Origin: Mycobacterium sp. 1081908.1
Lineage (GTDB): Bacteria; Actinomycetota; Actinomycetes; Mycobacteriales; Mycobacteriaceae
NCBI RefSeq assembly: GCF_001673535.1
Contig: NZ_LZLY01000068.1
Coordinates: 62,001 to 126,000, forward strand
DNA length: 64,000 nucleotides
Direction: 5' to 3'
The notes under the pieces are model-generated. The model did not search any database and was not told the DNA's origin. It saw only the letters and a list, made by a program, of their open reading frames with translations. The translations under genes were made by a program, and so were the position numbers. This document shows positions 36,326 through 44,824 of the stretch, in pieces. Every line of letters begins with the position of its first letter. The stretch's first letter is position 1.

Positions 36326-36702
36326 TTCCAAACCCCTTGCTGGTAGCCGCAATTCCAGACCTCGGTGATCCTGCCGGCGACGACGCGGAACACCTCGATG
36401 CTGCCGATGTTGGTTTCGGTGCCGTCCTTGGTGGTCATCGACGAGTCGTAGACGATCGCTACGTGCTCGCCGTCGTCCCCCTCGATCACGATCTTGAGGT
36501 CGAAACGCAACGAGTCGAACAGCGCCAACATGTCTGCCACTCGTTGGACCGCCTGTGCGTGGGTCAGGGTGTGCGCCGCGCCGACCTCGTGCCGAATGAC
36601 GTTGTCGCCCAGCAACTCCTCGGCCAGGCCGAGATCGCGCTCATTCCACACCACCAGGTTGTAGAGCTCAACCACTTCGCGCGCCGTCCGGGTCGCCGCC
36701 AT
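36322..36702 (-). CDS. SnoaL-like / NTF2-fold protein
   Basis: A 126-aa protein with ELYNLVVWNERDLGLAEELL at the N terminus, RHEVGAAHTLTHAQAVQRVA and a beta sheet ending RITEVWNCGYQQGVWN. This matches SnoaL-like polyketide-cyclase folds that act as isomerases, hydratases or epoxide hydrolases. ATG 36702 overlaps the hydrolase stop as ATGA. It sits in the operon 39902 down to 35282; a second, frameshifted SnoaL-like gene opens the same operon. Confidence 0.82.
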   Translation of the reverse strand: MAATRTAREVVELYNLVVWNERDLGLAEELLGDNVIRHEVGAAHTLTHAQAVQRVADMLALFDSLRFDLKIVIEGDDGEHVAIVYDSSMTTKDGTETNIGSIEVFRVVAGRITEVWNCGYQQGVWN

Positions 36703-37820
36703 CACCCGGCTGCCTCCGCCAGGAAGCGTTCGGTCACCGCGAGCACGCGCCGGGAGAACATGTGACCGACGTGTCCACCGTCGTACCAGTACAGCTGCCC
36801 GCCCCAGCGTTCCTGCAACGCGACCGCCGGCTCGCGCATCGCCATCCGGTCGTGCCACGCTCCGACGATGAGCCGGCGGTGCGGCGGCGGTGCGGGATCG
36901 GCGCGCAGCGGGTCGATCACCGAGGTCAGCATCGAGACCTCCAGCGAGCCCAGCACCTCGCGGAAACCCGCGCGGGACTGCCCCCAGCGCCCGAGGTGCC
37001 GCGCGATCATCGCGTTGAGCCCCAGGATCGGGGTGTACAGCGCCACCGCGTCGATCTGCCTCTCGAGGTGGGAGACCAGCGCGGCCACCGGGGTGCCCAT
37101 CGAAATGCCCGACACCACAACGGCGGTGGCCTGCGGCTGGACCCATCGCACCACTGCGCGGACCTCCGAGACCGCGCGCATCATGCCGGCAACATTGCCC
37201 AGCGGATCGACGTCCGGGTAGGCCGGCCATTCACGTCGCCGGCAGCCATGGCCGGGCTGCACCGGCATCGCGACGTTGAACCCCAGCGTGTGATGTATTC
37301 GGCCGATCCGGGACAGCAGCAAGTCTTCCGTGCCGCCCTGACCGGCGCCGTGCACCCACACCAGCCACGGCCGCGGACCGTCGCGATGCCGGCACAGGTG
37401 CACCACCGCGCGGGCCGGCCCGCCGAAGCCTTCGGCCTCCAGCGTCGCCGGCAGGCCAGGGTCGTGTTCGAACGTCATCTGCTCGTATTCGAGGCCGGCG
37501 ATCCGGCGCCGCCGTATCGAGGTCGCCCGCAACGGTTTTGGCGCGGCATGGGCCGCGTCGATGCCGAGGGCCGACAATTCCTTGGCGGCCGCGCTGCACG
37601 CATCCACCGGCCGCATCTCCGCCGGGCCGCCGGCCAGCAGCGAAAAGCCGCTCAGCACAAGCTCGTCCAGCATGACCTCGCCGAACTGACGGAGTCCGCG
37701 CGGGGACGCCGGCACCCAGCCGGTCGATTCGTGCAGGCCGGTGACGGTGCGCGGCAGCAGCATGCCGAGCTCCCGGGCCAGTTCTTTGGAGAGGCCCATT
37801 CCCCGCGTCGCCCATGACAT
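36702..37820 (-). CDS. Alpha/beta-hydrolase (esterase)
   Basis: A 372-aa hydrolase. WVHGAGQGG is the oxyanion region, SGISMGTPV contains the nucleophile Ser in Gly-x-Ser-x-Gly, VGAWHDRMA offers the Asp and GGHVGHMFS the catalytic His, so the triad looks complete. The first 120 residues form an extra N-terminal region seen in mycobacterial relatives. ATG 37820 is preferred because GAGGTG lies 6-7 nt upstream. It follows the Baeyer-Villiger-type enzyme by 19 nt and could hydrolyse the ester or lactone that enzyme makes. Confidence 0.87.
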   Translation of the reverse strand: MSWATRGMGLSKELARELGMLLPRTVTGLHESTGWVPASPRGLRQFGEVMLDELVLSGFSLLAGGPAEMRPVDACSAAAKELSALGIDAAHAAPKPLRATSIRRRRIAGLEYEQMTFEHDPGLPATLEAEGFGGPARAVVHLCRHRDGPRPWLVWVHGAGQGGTEDLLLSRIGRIHHTLGFNVAMPVQPGHGCRRREWPAYPDVDPLGNVAGMMRAVSEVRAVVRWVQPQATAVVVSGISMGTPVAALVSHLERQIDAVALYTPILGLNAMIARHLGRWGQSRAGFREVLGSLEVSMLTSVIDPLRADPAPPPHRRLIVGAWHDRMAMREPAVALQERWGGQLYWYDGGHVGHMFSRRVLAVTERFLAEAAG

Positions 37821-37839
37821 ACCGATCACCTCGAACCAG

Positions 37840-39459
37840 CTAGGTCAACTTGAACCCGGTGTATCCGCCCGCGGCGATTTCGTCACAGCGGCGGCGGTAT
37901 TCGGGGATTCCCCCGGTATAGCCCATGTACATCCGTTTCTTCCCGGGGACGTTGCCACCGTTGTACCAGGAATTGCATGACGGGTGCACCAAAACCGTCG
38001 GAGCCACCAGCGCGGTGGTGTGGTCGATCCACTCCTGCTGCGCGGCGGGCAGGGCCTCGATGGTGCGGATGCCGTTGGCGCGCAGATGCGTGATGCAGTC
38101 GGCGATCCACTCCACGTGCTGCTCGCACGCGGCGACGAAGTTGGTAGATGCGCTCGGACTGCCCGGGCCCTGGACCGTGAACAGGTTGGGAAAGCCGGCG
38201 ATGGCCAACCCCAGATAGGAAAGCGGCCCCTGAGTGGCCCAGAATTCGGCGAGCGACATGCCGCCGCGGCCGCGGACGTCGATGCGGCTGAGCGCGCCGG
38301 TCATCGCGTCGAACCCGGTGGCGTAGACGATCACGTCGAGTTCGTGGTCACCGCGTTCGGTGCGGATACCGGTCGGTGTCACTTCACGGATCGGCGCCTT
38401 ACGCAGGTCGACCAGGGTGACGTTGTCCCGGTTGAATGTCTCGTAATAGCCGAAGTCGATGATCGGGCGCTTGCAGGCGAAGGGGTGGTCCGGCACCAGG
38501 GCGGCGGCGGTCTCCGGGTCTGTGACGATCCGGGCCACCGCCTCGCCGTAAAGCTTGGCGGCCATCCGGTTGGCCTCGATGTCGAAGAAGATGTCGCCCC
38601 AATTCAGCGCACCCATCACGCCGTTCTCCTCGATGGCGCGCAGCTGTTCCTCGCGCGTCGCCGACTTCAGCGGCGGACTGCCGATCATCTCGAACAGCAC
38701 CGAGAAGGCGCTCAGCCGCGCCGCGCCGATCGGGTGGGCCCGTTGCGCCGCGCGGATCTCGTCGTAGCGGGCCTTCATCTCGTCCAGCTCGCCCGGGTCG
38801 AATTGGCGCACCCGCCACGGCAGCGTGTAGGCCGGCGAACGCTGGAACACGCAGAGCTGCAACGCTTCGGAGGCCGCGACCGGAATGAATTGAACCCCGG
38901 TCGAACCGGTGCCGATGACGCCGACGCGCTTGCCGGCGAGGTCGAAGCCGTCCTTCGGCCAGCGGCTGGTGAACAGCGACGCTCCGGCAAAGGTGTCCAT
39001 CCCCGGGATGGCGGGCTCGAGCGGCACCGACAGGATGCCGGTTGCGGCGACGACGAACGAAGCGATAAGGGACTCACCCGCGCGGGTTCTCACCACCCAG
39101 GCGCCGGCCTCGTCGTCGAATGTCATCGCGACGACCTCGGCGTCGAATTGGATGTCGCGGCGAAGATCGAGCCGGTCGGCGACGAAGTTCAGGTAGGCCT
39201 CGATCTCCGGCTGCGCCGGCAGCGACTCCGTCCATACCCATTCCTGCTGAATCTCGTCGGAGAAGCTGTACGAGTACTCGATGCTCTCGATGTCACAGCG
39301 CGCGCCCGGGTATCGGTTGAACAGCCAGGTGCCGCCGACGTTTTCGGCCTTCTCCAGCACCCGGGTGCGCAGTCCGAGCTGCCGCAGCCGGTGCAGCATG
39401 TAGAGGCCGGAGAATCCGGCACCGATCACCAGGGTGTCGAAGCGCGCGCTATCCGCCAT
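37840..39459 (-). CDS. Flavin-binding monooxygenase, Baeyer-Villiger type
   Basis: A 539-aa two-dinucleotide-fold flavoprotein. VIGAGFSGLYML binds FAD near residue 11, and GVIGTGSTGVQFIP near residue 183 binds NADPH. The Baeyer-Villiger fingerprint expected as F-x-G-x3-H-x3-W reads FAGASLFTSRW, with Phe163 in place of His, so class membership is probable but the key His is absent. It would insert oxygen next to a ketone. Its start overlaps the end of the frameshifted SnoaL-like gene by 11 bp, and an esterase follows. Confidence 0.87.
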   Translation of the reverse strand: MADSARFDTLVIGAGFSGLYMLHRLRQLGLRTRVLEKAENVGGTWLFNRYPGARCDIESIEYSYSFSDEIQQEWVWTESLPAQPEIEAYLNFVADRLDLRRDIQFDAEVVAMTFDDEAGAWVVRTRAGESLIASFVVAATGILSVPLEPAIPGMDTFAGASLFTSRWPKDGFDLAGKRVGVIGTGSTGVQFIPVAASEALQLCVFQRSPAYTLPWRVRQFDPGELDEMKARYDEIRAAQRAHPIGAARLSAFSVLFEMIGSPPLKSATREEQLRAIEENGVMGALNWGDIFFDIEANRMAAKLYGEAVARIVTDPETAAALVPDHPFACKRPIIDFGYYETFNRDNVTLVDLRKAPIREVTPTGIRTERGDHELDVIVYATGFDAMTGALSRIDVRGRGGMSLAEFWATQGPLSYLGLAIAGFPNLFTVQGPGSPSASTNFVAACEQHVEWIADCITHLRANGIRTIEALPAAQQEWIDHTTALVAPTVLVHPSCNSWYNGGNVPGKKRMYMGYTGGIPEYRRRCDEIAAGGYTGFKLT

Positions 39460-39902
39460 CGCCGCCGCTCATCTTCAGGATCGTTCGGGTGAGGTGCAGG
39501 GTCTTGATCCGCCACGAGCCGTCCCGCTTCTCGTAGGTTTCGTGGTAGTGACCGGCGCCGTGTAGCTCCCTGCCGTCGCCGAACACGAGCAGGTCTTCCA
39601 TCGCCCAGATGCCGGTCGCGGTGGTCGCCGACGTCAGGCGGATCTCCGGGGTGTGGCAATGGTGCATCGTGGCCACGTTCTCCAGGCCGCCCATCACCAT
39701 CGGCACGAAGTTGTCGACGCCTTCCAGCGGCGCCGCGGTCATGGGGTCGGCGCCGGCCGTCGATACCGCCATGTCGAGGGTGACCACCACGTCGGGTGTA
39801 AAAGACGGCGCGCCAAGAATCGACGTCCTTGGTGTCCAGGAAGCGGCAGTAGCGGGCCTTGAGCTGCCGGATCGATTCCAGCTCGTCAGCCGCTTGGTTC
39901 AT
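39449..39902 (-). pseudogene. SnoaL-like / NTF2-fold gene with a frameshift
   Basis: The N-terminal part reads MNQAADELESIRQLKARYCR and continues to DSWRAVF. The rest of the family pattern (VVVTLDMAVSTAGADPMTAA through WRIKTLHLTRTILKM) is in another frame. The two parts join perfectly if one A is removed from the AAAA run at 39800-39803, giving DSWRAVFTPDVVVTLDM. Either the gene is inactive or there is a one-base sequence error in that homopolymer. ATG 39902 is the operon's first start, and the end overlaps the monooxygenase start, so a disrupted reading frame could also affect translational coupling. Confidence 0.85.
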
Positions 39903-39942
39903 CTGTCTCCTTGTGGCTTACCGGCCGAACTGCTGAAATCTA

Positions 39943-39961
39943 TACTGTAACGGACTTAGTA
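39943..39961. promoter_or_regulatory. 19-bp inverted repeat of the TACTGT-N7-ACNGTA family (Baeyer-Villiger operon / Rieske operon)
   Basis: TACTGTAACGGACTTAGTA begins with the same eight bases as the 47778 palindrome and ends AGTA at identical spacing; ATACT and AGTAT extend the arms at 39942-39962. It sits midway between the divergent starts at 39902 and 39986. TATACT on the plus strand could also be a -10 for the Rieske operon. Confidence 0.5.
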
Positions 39962-39985
39962 TCAACGATCGCGGGAGGCGCCGGC

Positions 39986-40978
39986 GTGAAAGTGCCGTTC
40001 ACCTGGAAGGTAACCGGGTGGTTCATGGTCGGGTGGTCACCCGAATTCCCCGTCGGCGAGGTGCGGCCGCTGCACTATTTCGGCGAGGATCTGGTGGCCT
40101 ACCGCGACGAGCGAGGCGAGTTGCACGTCCTGGAGGCGCACTGCAAACACCTCGGCGCCCACATCGGCCACGGCGGCAAGGTGGTCGGCGACTGCGTCGA
40201 GTGCCCATTCCACGGTTGGCGCTGGGGCCCCGACGGCGCCAACCGCTACATTCCCTACCAGCCGGACCGGCCCAACCGCGCGCTGCGGCTTCGGGTGTAT
40301 CCGGTCCGCGAACAGCACGACTGCGTGTTCATCTGGCATCAGCCGGACGGCAAGGAGCCGCAGTGGGAGATGCCCGACATCTTCGGAAAATTCCCGCAGT
40401 TCGAGACCGACCCGGCGGCGTATTACCGGGCGTATCCCGAATTCTCCCGGCGCGCCGAGCGCGAACCGGTGCACCCGCAGATCGTGGCCGAGAACGCCCC
40501 CGACAGCGCGCACTTCGAATACGTCCACCACGCCACCGTGACGCCCCGGGTGTTGGACTGGAAGATCGTCGACCAGGAGTGGCAATTCGTCGCCGGTTGG
40601 CCGGATGCCGGCAGCGACAACCCCGACGATCTCGCGCTGCGCTTCCACAGCCACCTGTTCGGCCTGGGCGGCGCAATCAGCGTCTTCGAGGGCGCGCAGA
40701 ATCACCGGCTGATCTTCACCTGCACGCCGGTCGACGACGAGTGCTCGGACCTGTTCTACTCGATCTGGTGGCCGCGCATCCCGGGCGATGACTCCGACGT
40801 GCCGGAGGGCAAGCTGCGCGATGTGATCGAGCGGCAGTTCCTGTCCACCGTGTTCGACGACCTGCAAATCTGGCGCTACCAGAGGTACGTGGAGCACCCG
40901 CCGCTGTCCAAGGTGGACGCGAAAGGCTATATGGCGCTGCGCAAGTGGGCGCTGCAGTTCTACGAAGTGCCGGCATGA
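39986..40978 (+). CDS. Rieske-type oxygenase large subunit (KshA-like)
   Basis: A 330-aa Rieske non-haem iron oxygenase. Cys53-x-His55 and Cys73-Pro-Phe-His76 bind the [2Fe-2S] cluster. NAPDSAHFEYVH carries the Asp/His facial ligands of the catalytic iron in the form typical of KshA-like ring hydroxylases. GTG 39986 is chosen because GGGAGG lies 7 nt upstream and HYFGEDLVAYR follows at the expected distance; the upstream open frame covers the promoter. It is the first gene of an operon with a cysteine-hydrolase-fold protein, a thioesterase and a ligase. Confidence 0.9.
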   Translation: MKVPFTWKVTGWFMVGWSPEFPVGEVRPLHYFGEDLVAYRDERGELHVLEAHCKHLGAHIGHGGKVVGDCVECPFHGWRWGPDGANRYIPYQPDRPNRALRLRVYPVREQHDCVFIWHQPDGKEPQWEMPDIFGKFPQFETDPAAYYRAYPEFSRRAEREPVHPQIVAENAPDSAHFEYVHHATVTPRVLDWKIVDQEWQFVAGWPDAGSDNPDDLALRFHSHLFGLGGAISVFEGAQNHRLIFTCTPVDDECSDLFYSIWWPRIPGDDSDVPEGKLRDVIERQFLSTVFDDLQIWRYQRYVEHPPLSKVDAKGYMALRKWALQFYEVPA

Positions 40979-41592
40979 CGGCGCTCGACGAATTGGTGGC
41001 GCCCGGGCACACCGCGATCGTCACCCAGGAGTGTCAGGGCGCGGTCATCGGCCCGAACGCCGGGCTGGCGGTGCTGGCCGAGGAGGCGCGCCGCGTCGCC
41101 CTGCCCAACATCGTGCGGCTGTTGCCGGCCGCGCGGGCGGCCGGCGTGCGCGTCGTGCACTGCCTGGTGCAGCGCCGGCCCGACGGGCTCGGCGCCAACC
41201 ACAACGCCAAGATCTTCGCCGTCGGGCGCGGGGACGTCGACATCACCCCCGGCACCCCCGGAGCGACCCTGCTGCCCGAACTGGGCCCGGAACCAACCGA
41301 TTTGGTGCTGAGCCGCTGGCACGGCGTCGGGCCGATGGGCGGCACCGACCTTGACGCGGTGCTGCGCAACCTCGGTGTGTCCACCATCGTCGTGGTGGGC
41401 GTCTCGCTGAACATCGCGATCCCCAACGTCGTGATGGACGCGGTCAACGCCGCCTACCGCGTCGTCGTGCCGAAGGACGCCGTGGCCGGCGTGCCCGCCG
41501 AGTACGGTGAGGCCGTCATCACCAACACCCTGTCGCTGCTCGCGACCATCACCACGGCCGACGACCTGCTGCGGGCATGGCACCGGCCATGA
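40975..41592 (+). CDS. Isochorismatase-like (cysteine hydrolase fold) protein with altered catalytic residues
   Basis: A 205-aa protein of the isochorismatase/nicotinamidase fold. The family normally uses an Asp, Lys, Cys triad. Here the Asp position is Glu19 (TQECQGAV), the Lys region reads LSRWHGVG with Arg114, and the nucleophile position in GVSLNIAIPNVVMDA is Ala148 instead of Cys. A Cys-dependent hydrolysis is therefore unlikely, although the fold is intact. ATG 40975 overlaps the oxygenase stop. It may bind a ligand or use a different mechanism. Confidence 0.85.
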   Translation: MTALDELVAPGHTAIVTQECQGAVIGPNAGLAVLAEEARRVALPNIVRLLPAARAAGVRVVHCLVQRRPDGLGANHNAKIFAVGRGDVDITPGTPGATLLPELGPEPTDLVLSRWHGVGPMGGTDLDAVLRNLGVSTIVVVGVSLNIAIPNVVMDAVNAAYRVVVPKDAVAGVPAEYGEAVITNTLSLLATITTADDLLRAWHRP

Positions 41593-42203
41593 CCGAAACC
41601 GCGCCCGGGGTTCAAGGCGGATTCCCCGAGATCAAGCCGGCCGAGCAGTCTCCCGCGGGGCTGGGGCGGTTCATCGCCGCGATGCGCCGCCTGCAGGACC
41701 TGGCCGTGTCCACCAACAGTCCGATGTGGAACACCGCGGCCGCGCACGTCGAAAGCGCCTGCGCGCTGCTCGATGGGCACCAGGTGCCCGAGGGCGTGGC
41801 GCCGGGCGGGCGCGTCCTCGAACTGCCCGGGCTGGGACATCCGCTGCTGCCGCCGTGGCTGGTCACCGAGTCCGGACCGGACGGCGTCATCATGCACGGA
41901 CACTTCACCCGCTCCCACGTGGGCGGCAACAACGCCGTGCACGGCGGCATGATCCCGCTCTTCTACGACTGGCTGTTCGGCATGGTCGTTTCCACCGCCG
42001 GCGTTCCCCCCACCCGGACGGCGTACCTGCACGTCGACTACCGCAGCATCACGCCGATCGACGAGCCGCTGAGTGCCCGGGGCCGGATCTCGAAAATCGA
42101 CGGCAGGAAGTTCTTCGTAGCCGCTAGCATGGCGGCTGCCGACGGCACACTGCTCAGCGAAGCCAACGGCCTGATGGTTCGCCTGCTACCCCACCAGCCG
42201 TGA
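41589..42203 (+). CDS. Hotdog-fold thioesterase (PaaI type)
   Basis: A 204-aa protein with an N-terminal helical region (LGRFIAAMRRLQDLAV) and a hotdog domain: SHVGGNNAVHGGMIPLFYDW contains the His-Gly-Gly helix start, and TAYLHVDYRSITPIDEPLSA follows. It would hydrolyse an acyl-CoA thioester or act as a CoA-ester binding partner. ATG 41589 overlaps the upstream stop as ATGA. The long N-terminal extension is larger than in PaaI itself. Confidence 0.85.
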   Translation: MTETAPGVQGGFPEIKPAEQSPAGLGRFIAAMRRLQDLAVSTNSPMWNTAAAHVESACALLDGHQVPEGVAPGGRVLELPGLGHPLLPPWLVTESGPDGVIMHGHFTRSHVGGNNAVHGGMIPLFYDWLFGMVVSTAGVPPTRTAYLHVDYRSITPIDEPLSARGRISKIDGRKFFVAASMAAADGTLLSEANGLMVRLLPHQP

Positions 42204-42211
42204 GAGGCAAG

Positions 42212-43864
42212 ATGTCTGACACCGCAACACAATTCACCGTTCCCGCAGTTGCGACGGCCGTCGCCGAGGCCATCCCCGACCGCGACCTGGTGATTCGGGG
42301 CGAACGGCGCTACAGCTATGCGCAGCTTCTCGACCGGGCGAACCGGCTCGCCACCTACCTGTGCTCGCGGGGGCTGGGGTGCCACACCGAGCGCTCCGAG
42401 CTCGCCGGGCACGAGGCGGGTCAGGACCTGCTCGGCCTGTACGCCTACAACGGCAACGAATTCGTCGAGGCGCTGCTGGGCGCCTTTCAGGCGCGGGTCG
42501 CCCCCTTCAACGTCAACTTCCGCTACGTCAAGAGCGAGCTGCAGTATCTGCTCAAGGATGCCGGCGCGACCGCCCTGATCTACCACGCCGCGTTCGCGCC
42601 GCGGGTGGCCGAAATCCTGCCGGAGCTACCGCAGCTGCGGGTGCTGATTCAGATCGCCGACGACTCGGGCAACGACTTGATCTACGGCGCGGTGGATTAC
42701 GAGACGGCCCTGGCGTCCAGTTCGCCGGAACCTCCGCCGCTGCAACACTCCCCCGATGACCTGTACGTGTTGTACACCGGTGGGACGACGGGGATGCCGA
42801 AGGGCGTGTTGTGGCGCCAGCACGACATCTTCATGACGTCCTTCGGCGGCCGAAACCTGGTGACCGGCGAGCCGTTCGGCTCCGTTGACGATATCGTCGC
42901 CGGGGCCGCCGCGGGCGCCGGAAGCAAGTTGATGATCCTGCCACCGCTGATCCACGGTGCCGCTCAGTGGAGCGTGATGACCGCGATCACCACCGGGCAG
43001 ACTGTCGTCTTCCCTTCCGTCGTAGACCATTTCGACGCCGAAGACGTGGTCCGCACCATCGAGCGTGAGCGGGTGATGACGGTGACGGTGGTCGGCGACG
43101 CGATGGCGCGCCCCCTGGTCGCCGCCATCGAGAAGGGCATCGCGGATGTGTCGTCGTTGGCCGTCGTCGCCAATGGCGGCGCCTTGCTCACGCCCTATGT
43201 CAAGCAACGACTCATCGAAGCGCTCCCCAATGCCCTGGTCATCGATGGCGTCGGGTCGTCGGAGACCGGCGCGCAGATGCACCACATGTCGATGTCGGGG
43301 GCGGTGTCGACCGGCACCTTCAATGCCGGGCCCGACACCTTCGTGGCGGCCGAAGACCTCGCCTCGATCCTGCCGCCCGGCCACGACGGCATGGGCTGGC
43401 TCGCGCAACGTGGCTACGTTCCGCTCGGCTACAAGGGCGATGCGGCCAAGACCGCCAAGACATTTCCGGTCATCGACGGGGTGCGGTACGCGGTTCCCGG
43501 CGACCGCGCCCGCCACCGCGCCGACGGCGCGATCGAATTGCTGGGGCGCGATTCGGTGACGATCAACTCCGGCGGCGAGAAGATCTTCGTCGAGGAGGTC
43601 GAAACCGCGCTCGCGTCGCACCCGGCGGTGGCCGACGTGGTGGTCGCCGGGCGGCCGAGCGAGCGGTGGGGACAGGAGGTCGTTGCCGTCGTCGCCCTGG
43701 CCGAAGGCGCGAGCGCCGACGCCGACGAGCTGATCAAGCACGCCGGCGATTCCCTGGCCCGCTACAAGCTGCCCAAGGCGATCGTGTTCCGCCCGGTGAT
43801 CGAGCGCAGCCCGTCGGGCAAGGCGGACTATCGGTGGGCGCGCGAGCAGGCGGAAAACGGCTAA
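42212..43864 (+). CDS. Acyl-CoA synthetase (FadD19-like)
   Basis: A 550-aa AMP-forming ligase. YTGGTTGMPKGVLWR is the phosphate loop, GSSETGAQMHH the adenine-site motif, and GRDSVTINSGGEKIFVEEVE the hinge region; SPSGKADYRW holds the late Lys. The pattern, including VNFRYVKSELQYLL, is close to FadD19, which activates branched sterol side-chain acids. ATG 42212 has GAGAGG upstream; GTG 42200, overlapping the previous stop, is possible. It ends the Rieske operon and overlaps the convergent lactonase by 4 nt. Confidence 0.91.
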   Translation: MSDTATQFTVPAVATAVAEAIPDRDLVIRGERRYSYAQLLDRANRLATYLCSRGLGCHTERSELAGHEAGQDLLGLYAYNGNEFVEALLGAFQARVAPFNVNFRYVKSELQYLLKDAGATALIYHAAFAPRVAEILPELPQLRVLIQIADDSGNDLIYGAVDYETALASSSPEPPPLQHSPDDLYVLYTGGTTGMPKGVLWRQHDIFMTSFGGRNLVTGEPFGSVDDIVAGAAAGAGSKLMILPPLIHGAAQWSVMTAITTGQTVVFPSVVDHFDAEDVVRTIERERVMTVTVVGDAMARPLVAAIEKGIADVSSLAVVANGGALLTPYVKQRLIEALPNALVIDGVGSSETGAQMHHMSMSGAVSTGTFNAGPDTFVAAEDLASILPPGHDGMGWLAQRGYVPLGYKGDAAKTAKTFPVIDGVRYAVPGDRARHRADGAIELLGRDSVTINSGGEKIFVEEVETALASHPAVADVVVAGRPSERWGQEVVAVVALAEGASADADELIKHAGDSLARYKLPKAIVFRPVIERSPSGKADYRWAREQAENG

Positions 43865-44691
43865 GCGGGCAGCCGAATTCTCAACAGCGCCTGCTGATAC
43901 GAAGCGGTGACGAGCAATTCGTCCGCGGAGTCCGCGCCCAGGCACACATTCGTCGGAAGCGCCCCATCGGGCAACACCACCGCGTCCAAGGTTTCGCCCG
44001 TCTCGCCGACGAGGTCGAGGCGGTCTGCGCCGGTCAACGCCACCCAGGACGCTCCGTCGGCCCGAACCACCATTCCCGCCGGCCATGCCCGCTCGAAGGT
44101 GCACACCAGCTCGCCGGCGTGGCCGTCGAGCGAGCACCCCGCTCCAATCGGATAACGCACGAGCTGCCCGCCGGACGTCGCGGTCACCAGCAGCCGTGTC
44201 GAATCCGGGCTGAAACCAAGGCCGTTGATCCAGACCGGCCCGGATTCGAGGATCAACTCCTTTGCGCCGGTCGCGGTGTCGACGGTCCACAGCCATCCCC
44301 GCTTGCTCTCGTCCGGGTGAAAGATTTCCATTTCGGCGCGGGTGTCGGTGACCCAAAGCTTGCCGTCGGGCCCGAACATCAGATCGTTCGGCGCTTCCAT
44401 GCCTTCGGCGAGGTAGTCGACCCGGCCGCCGCGGATGACCTGCACGCCGGGCTGGCCCGCCACGTCGGCACCGAAGTTGCCGCCGTTCTGGGCGACATAG
44501 ATGGACCCGTCGGATCCACTGCACAGACCATTGGGACCGCCGCCGGTATCGATCCTTTCCCGCGATCCCCCGCCCGGGTCCATGATGTAGACGCAGCCGT
44601 GACTGACCGAGGCGACCGCTACCCTACCGTCGGGCAGGTAGGTGGGACCTTCCGTGAATCCCAAACCGTCAGCGATCATTTCGATCGTCAT
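43861..44691 (-). CDS. SMP-30/gluconolactonase-like beta-propeller protein
   Basis: A 276-aa six-bladed propeller. GLGFTEGPTYLPDGRVAVAS carries the conserved Glu metal ligand, GPNGLCSGSDGSIYVAQNGG the Asn ligand, PNDLMFGPDGKLWVTDTR a second Asn, and VWINGLGFSPDSTRLLVT follows. It would hydrolyse a lactone, possibly one from a Baeyer-Villiger step. I place the start at ATG 44691, where family homology begins; the frame stays open upstream, but that sequence encodes an acyl-CoA dehydrogenase remnant. Confidence 0.88.
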   Translation of the reverse strand: MTIEMIADGLGFTEGPTYLPDGRVAVASVSHGCVYIMDPGGGSRERIDTGGGPNGLCSGSDGSIYVAQNGGNFGADVAGQPGVQVIRGGRVDYLAEGMEAPNDLMFGPDGKLWVTDTRAEMEIFHPDESKRGWLWTVDTATGAKELILESGPVWINGLGFSPDSTRLLVTATSGGQLVRYPIGAGCSLDGHAGELVCTFERAWPAGMVVRADGASWVALTGADRLDLVGETGETLDAVVLPDGALPTNVCLGADSADELLVTASYQQALLRIRLPA

Positions 44692-44811
44692 CGGGTCACC
44701 TTCTTCGGCGGTGAAACGGCTTGGGCGGCCGAGACCCAAGAAGCGCTGCGGAATCATGTTACGGAACACGTCGACGGTGCCGCCATAGATTTCGACGGGC
44801 GGCGCCGGCCG
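44692..44811 (-). pseudogene. Remnant of an acyl-CoA dehydrogenase C-terminus
   Basis: Read in the lactonase frame, this stretch gives PAPPVEIYGGTVDVFRNMIP then QRFLGLGRPSRF. That matches the end of acyl-CoA dehydrogenases, for example APLVGIYGGTLEVFRNMIGQ then YTLGLGKP in the protein at 55979-57169. About 350 preceding residues are absent, so only the 3' tail of a lost gene remains. It runs without a stop into the lactonase ATG. The break lies about 14 bp from a perfect 25-bp palindrome at 44825. Confidence 0.82.
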
Positions 44812-44824
44812 GCTATGTAAAGCT

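Noticed and set aside
42626..44524. Open frame of 632 codons on the minus strand
   Set aside because: It runs antisense to the acyl-CoA synthetase and out of frame through the lactonase gene, both of which are clearly coding.
43861..44769. Lactonase with an N-terminal extension beginning at GTG 44769
   Set aside because: The extra 26 residues are the end of an acyl-CoA dehydrogenase, not part of the propeller fold; ATG 44691 starts where lactonase homology begins.
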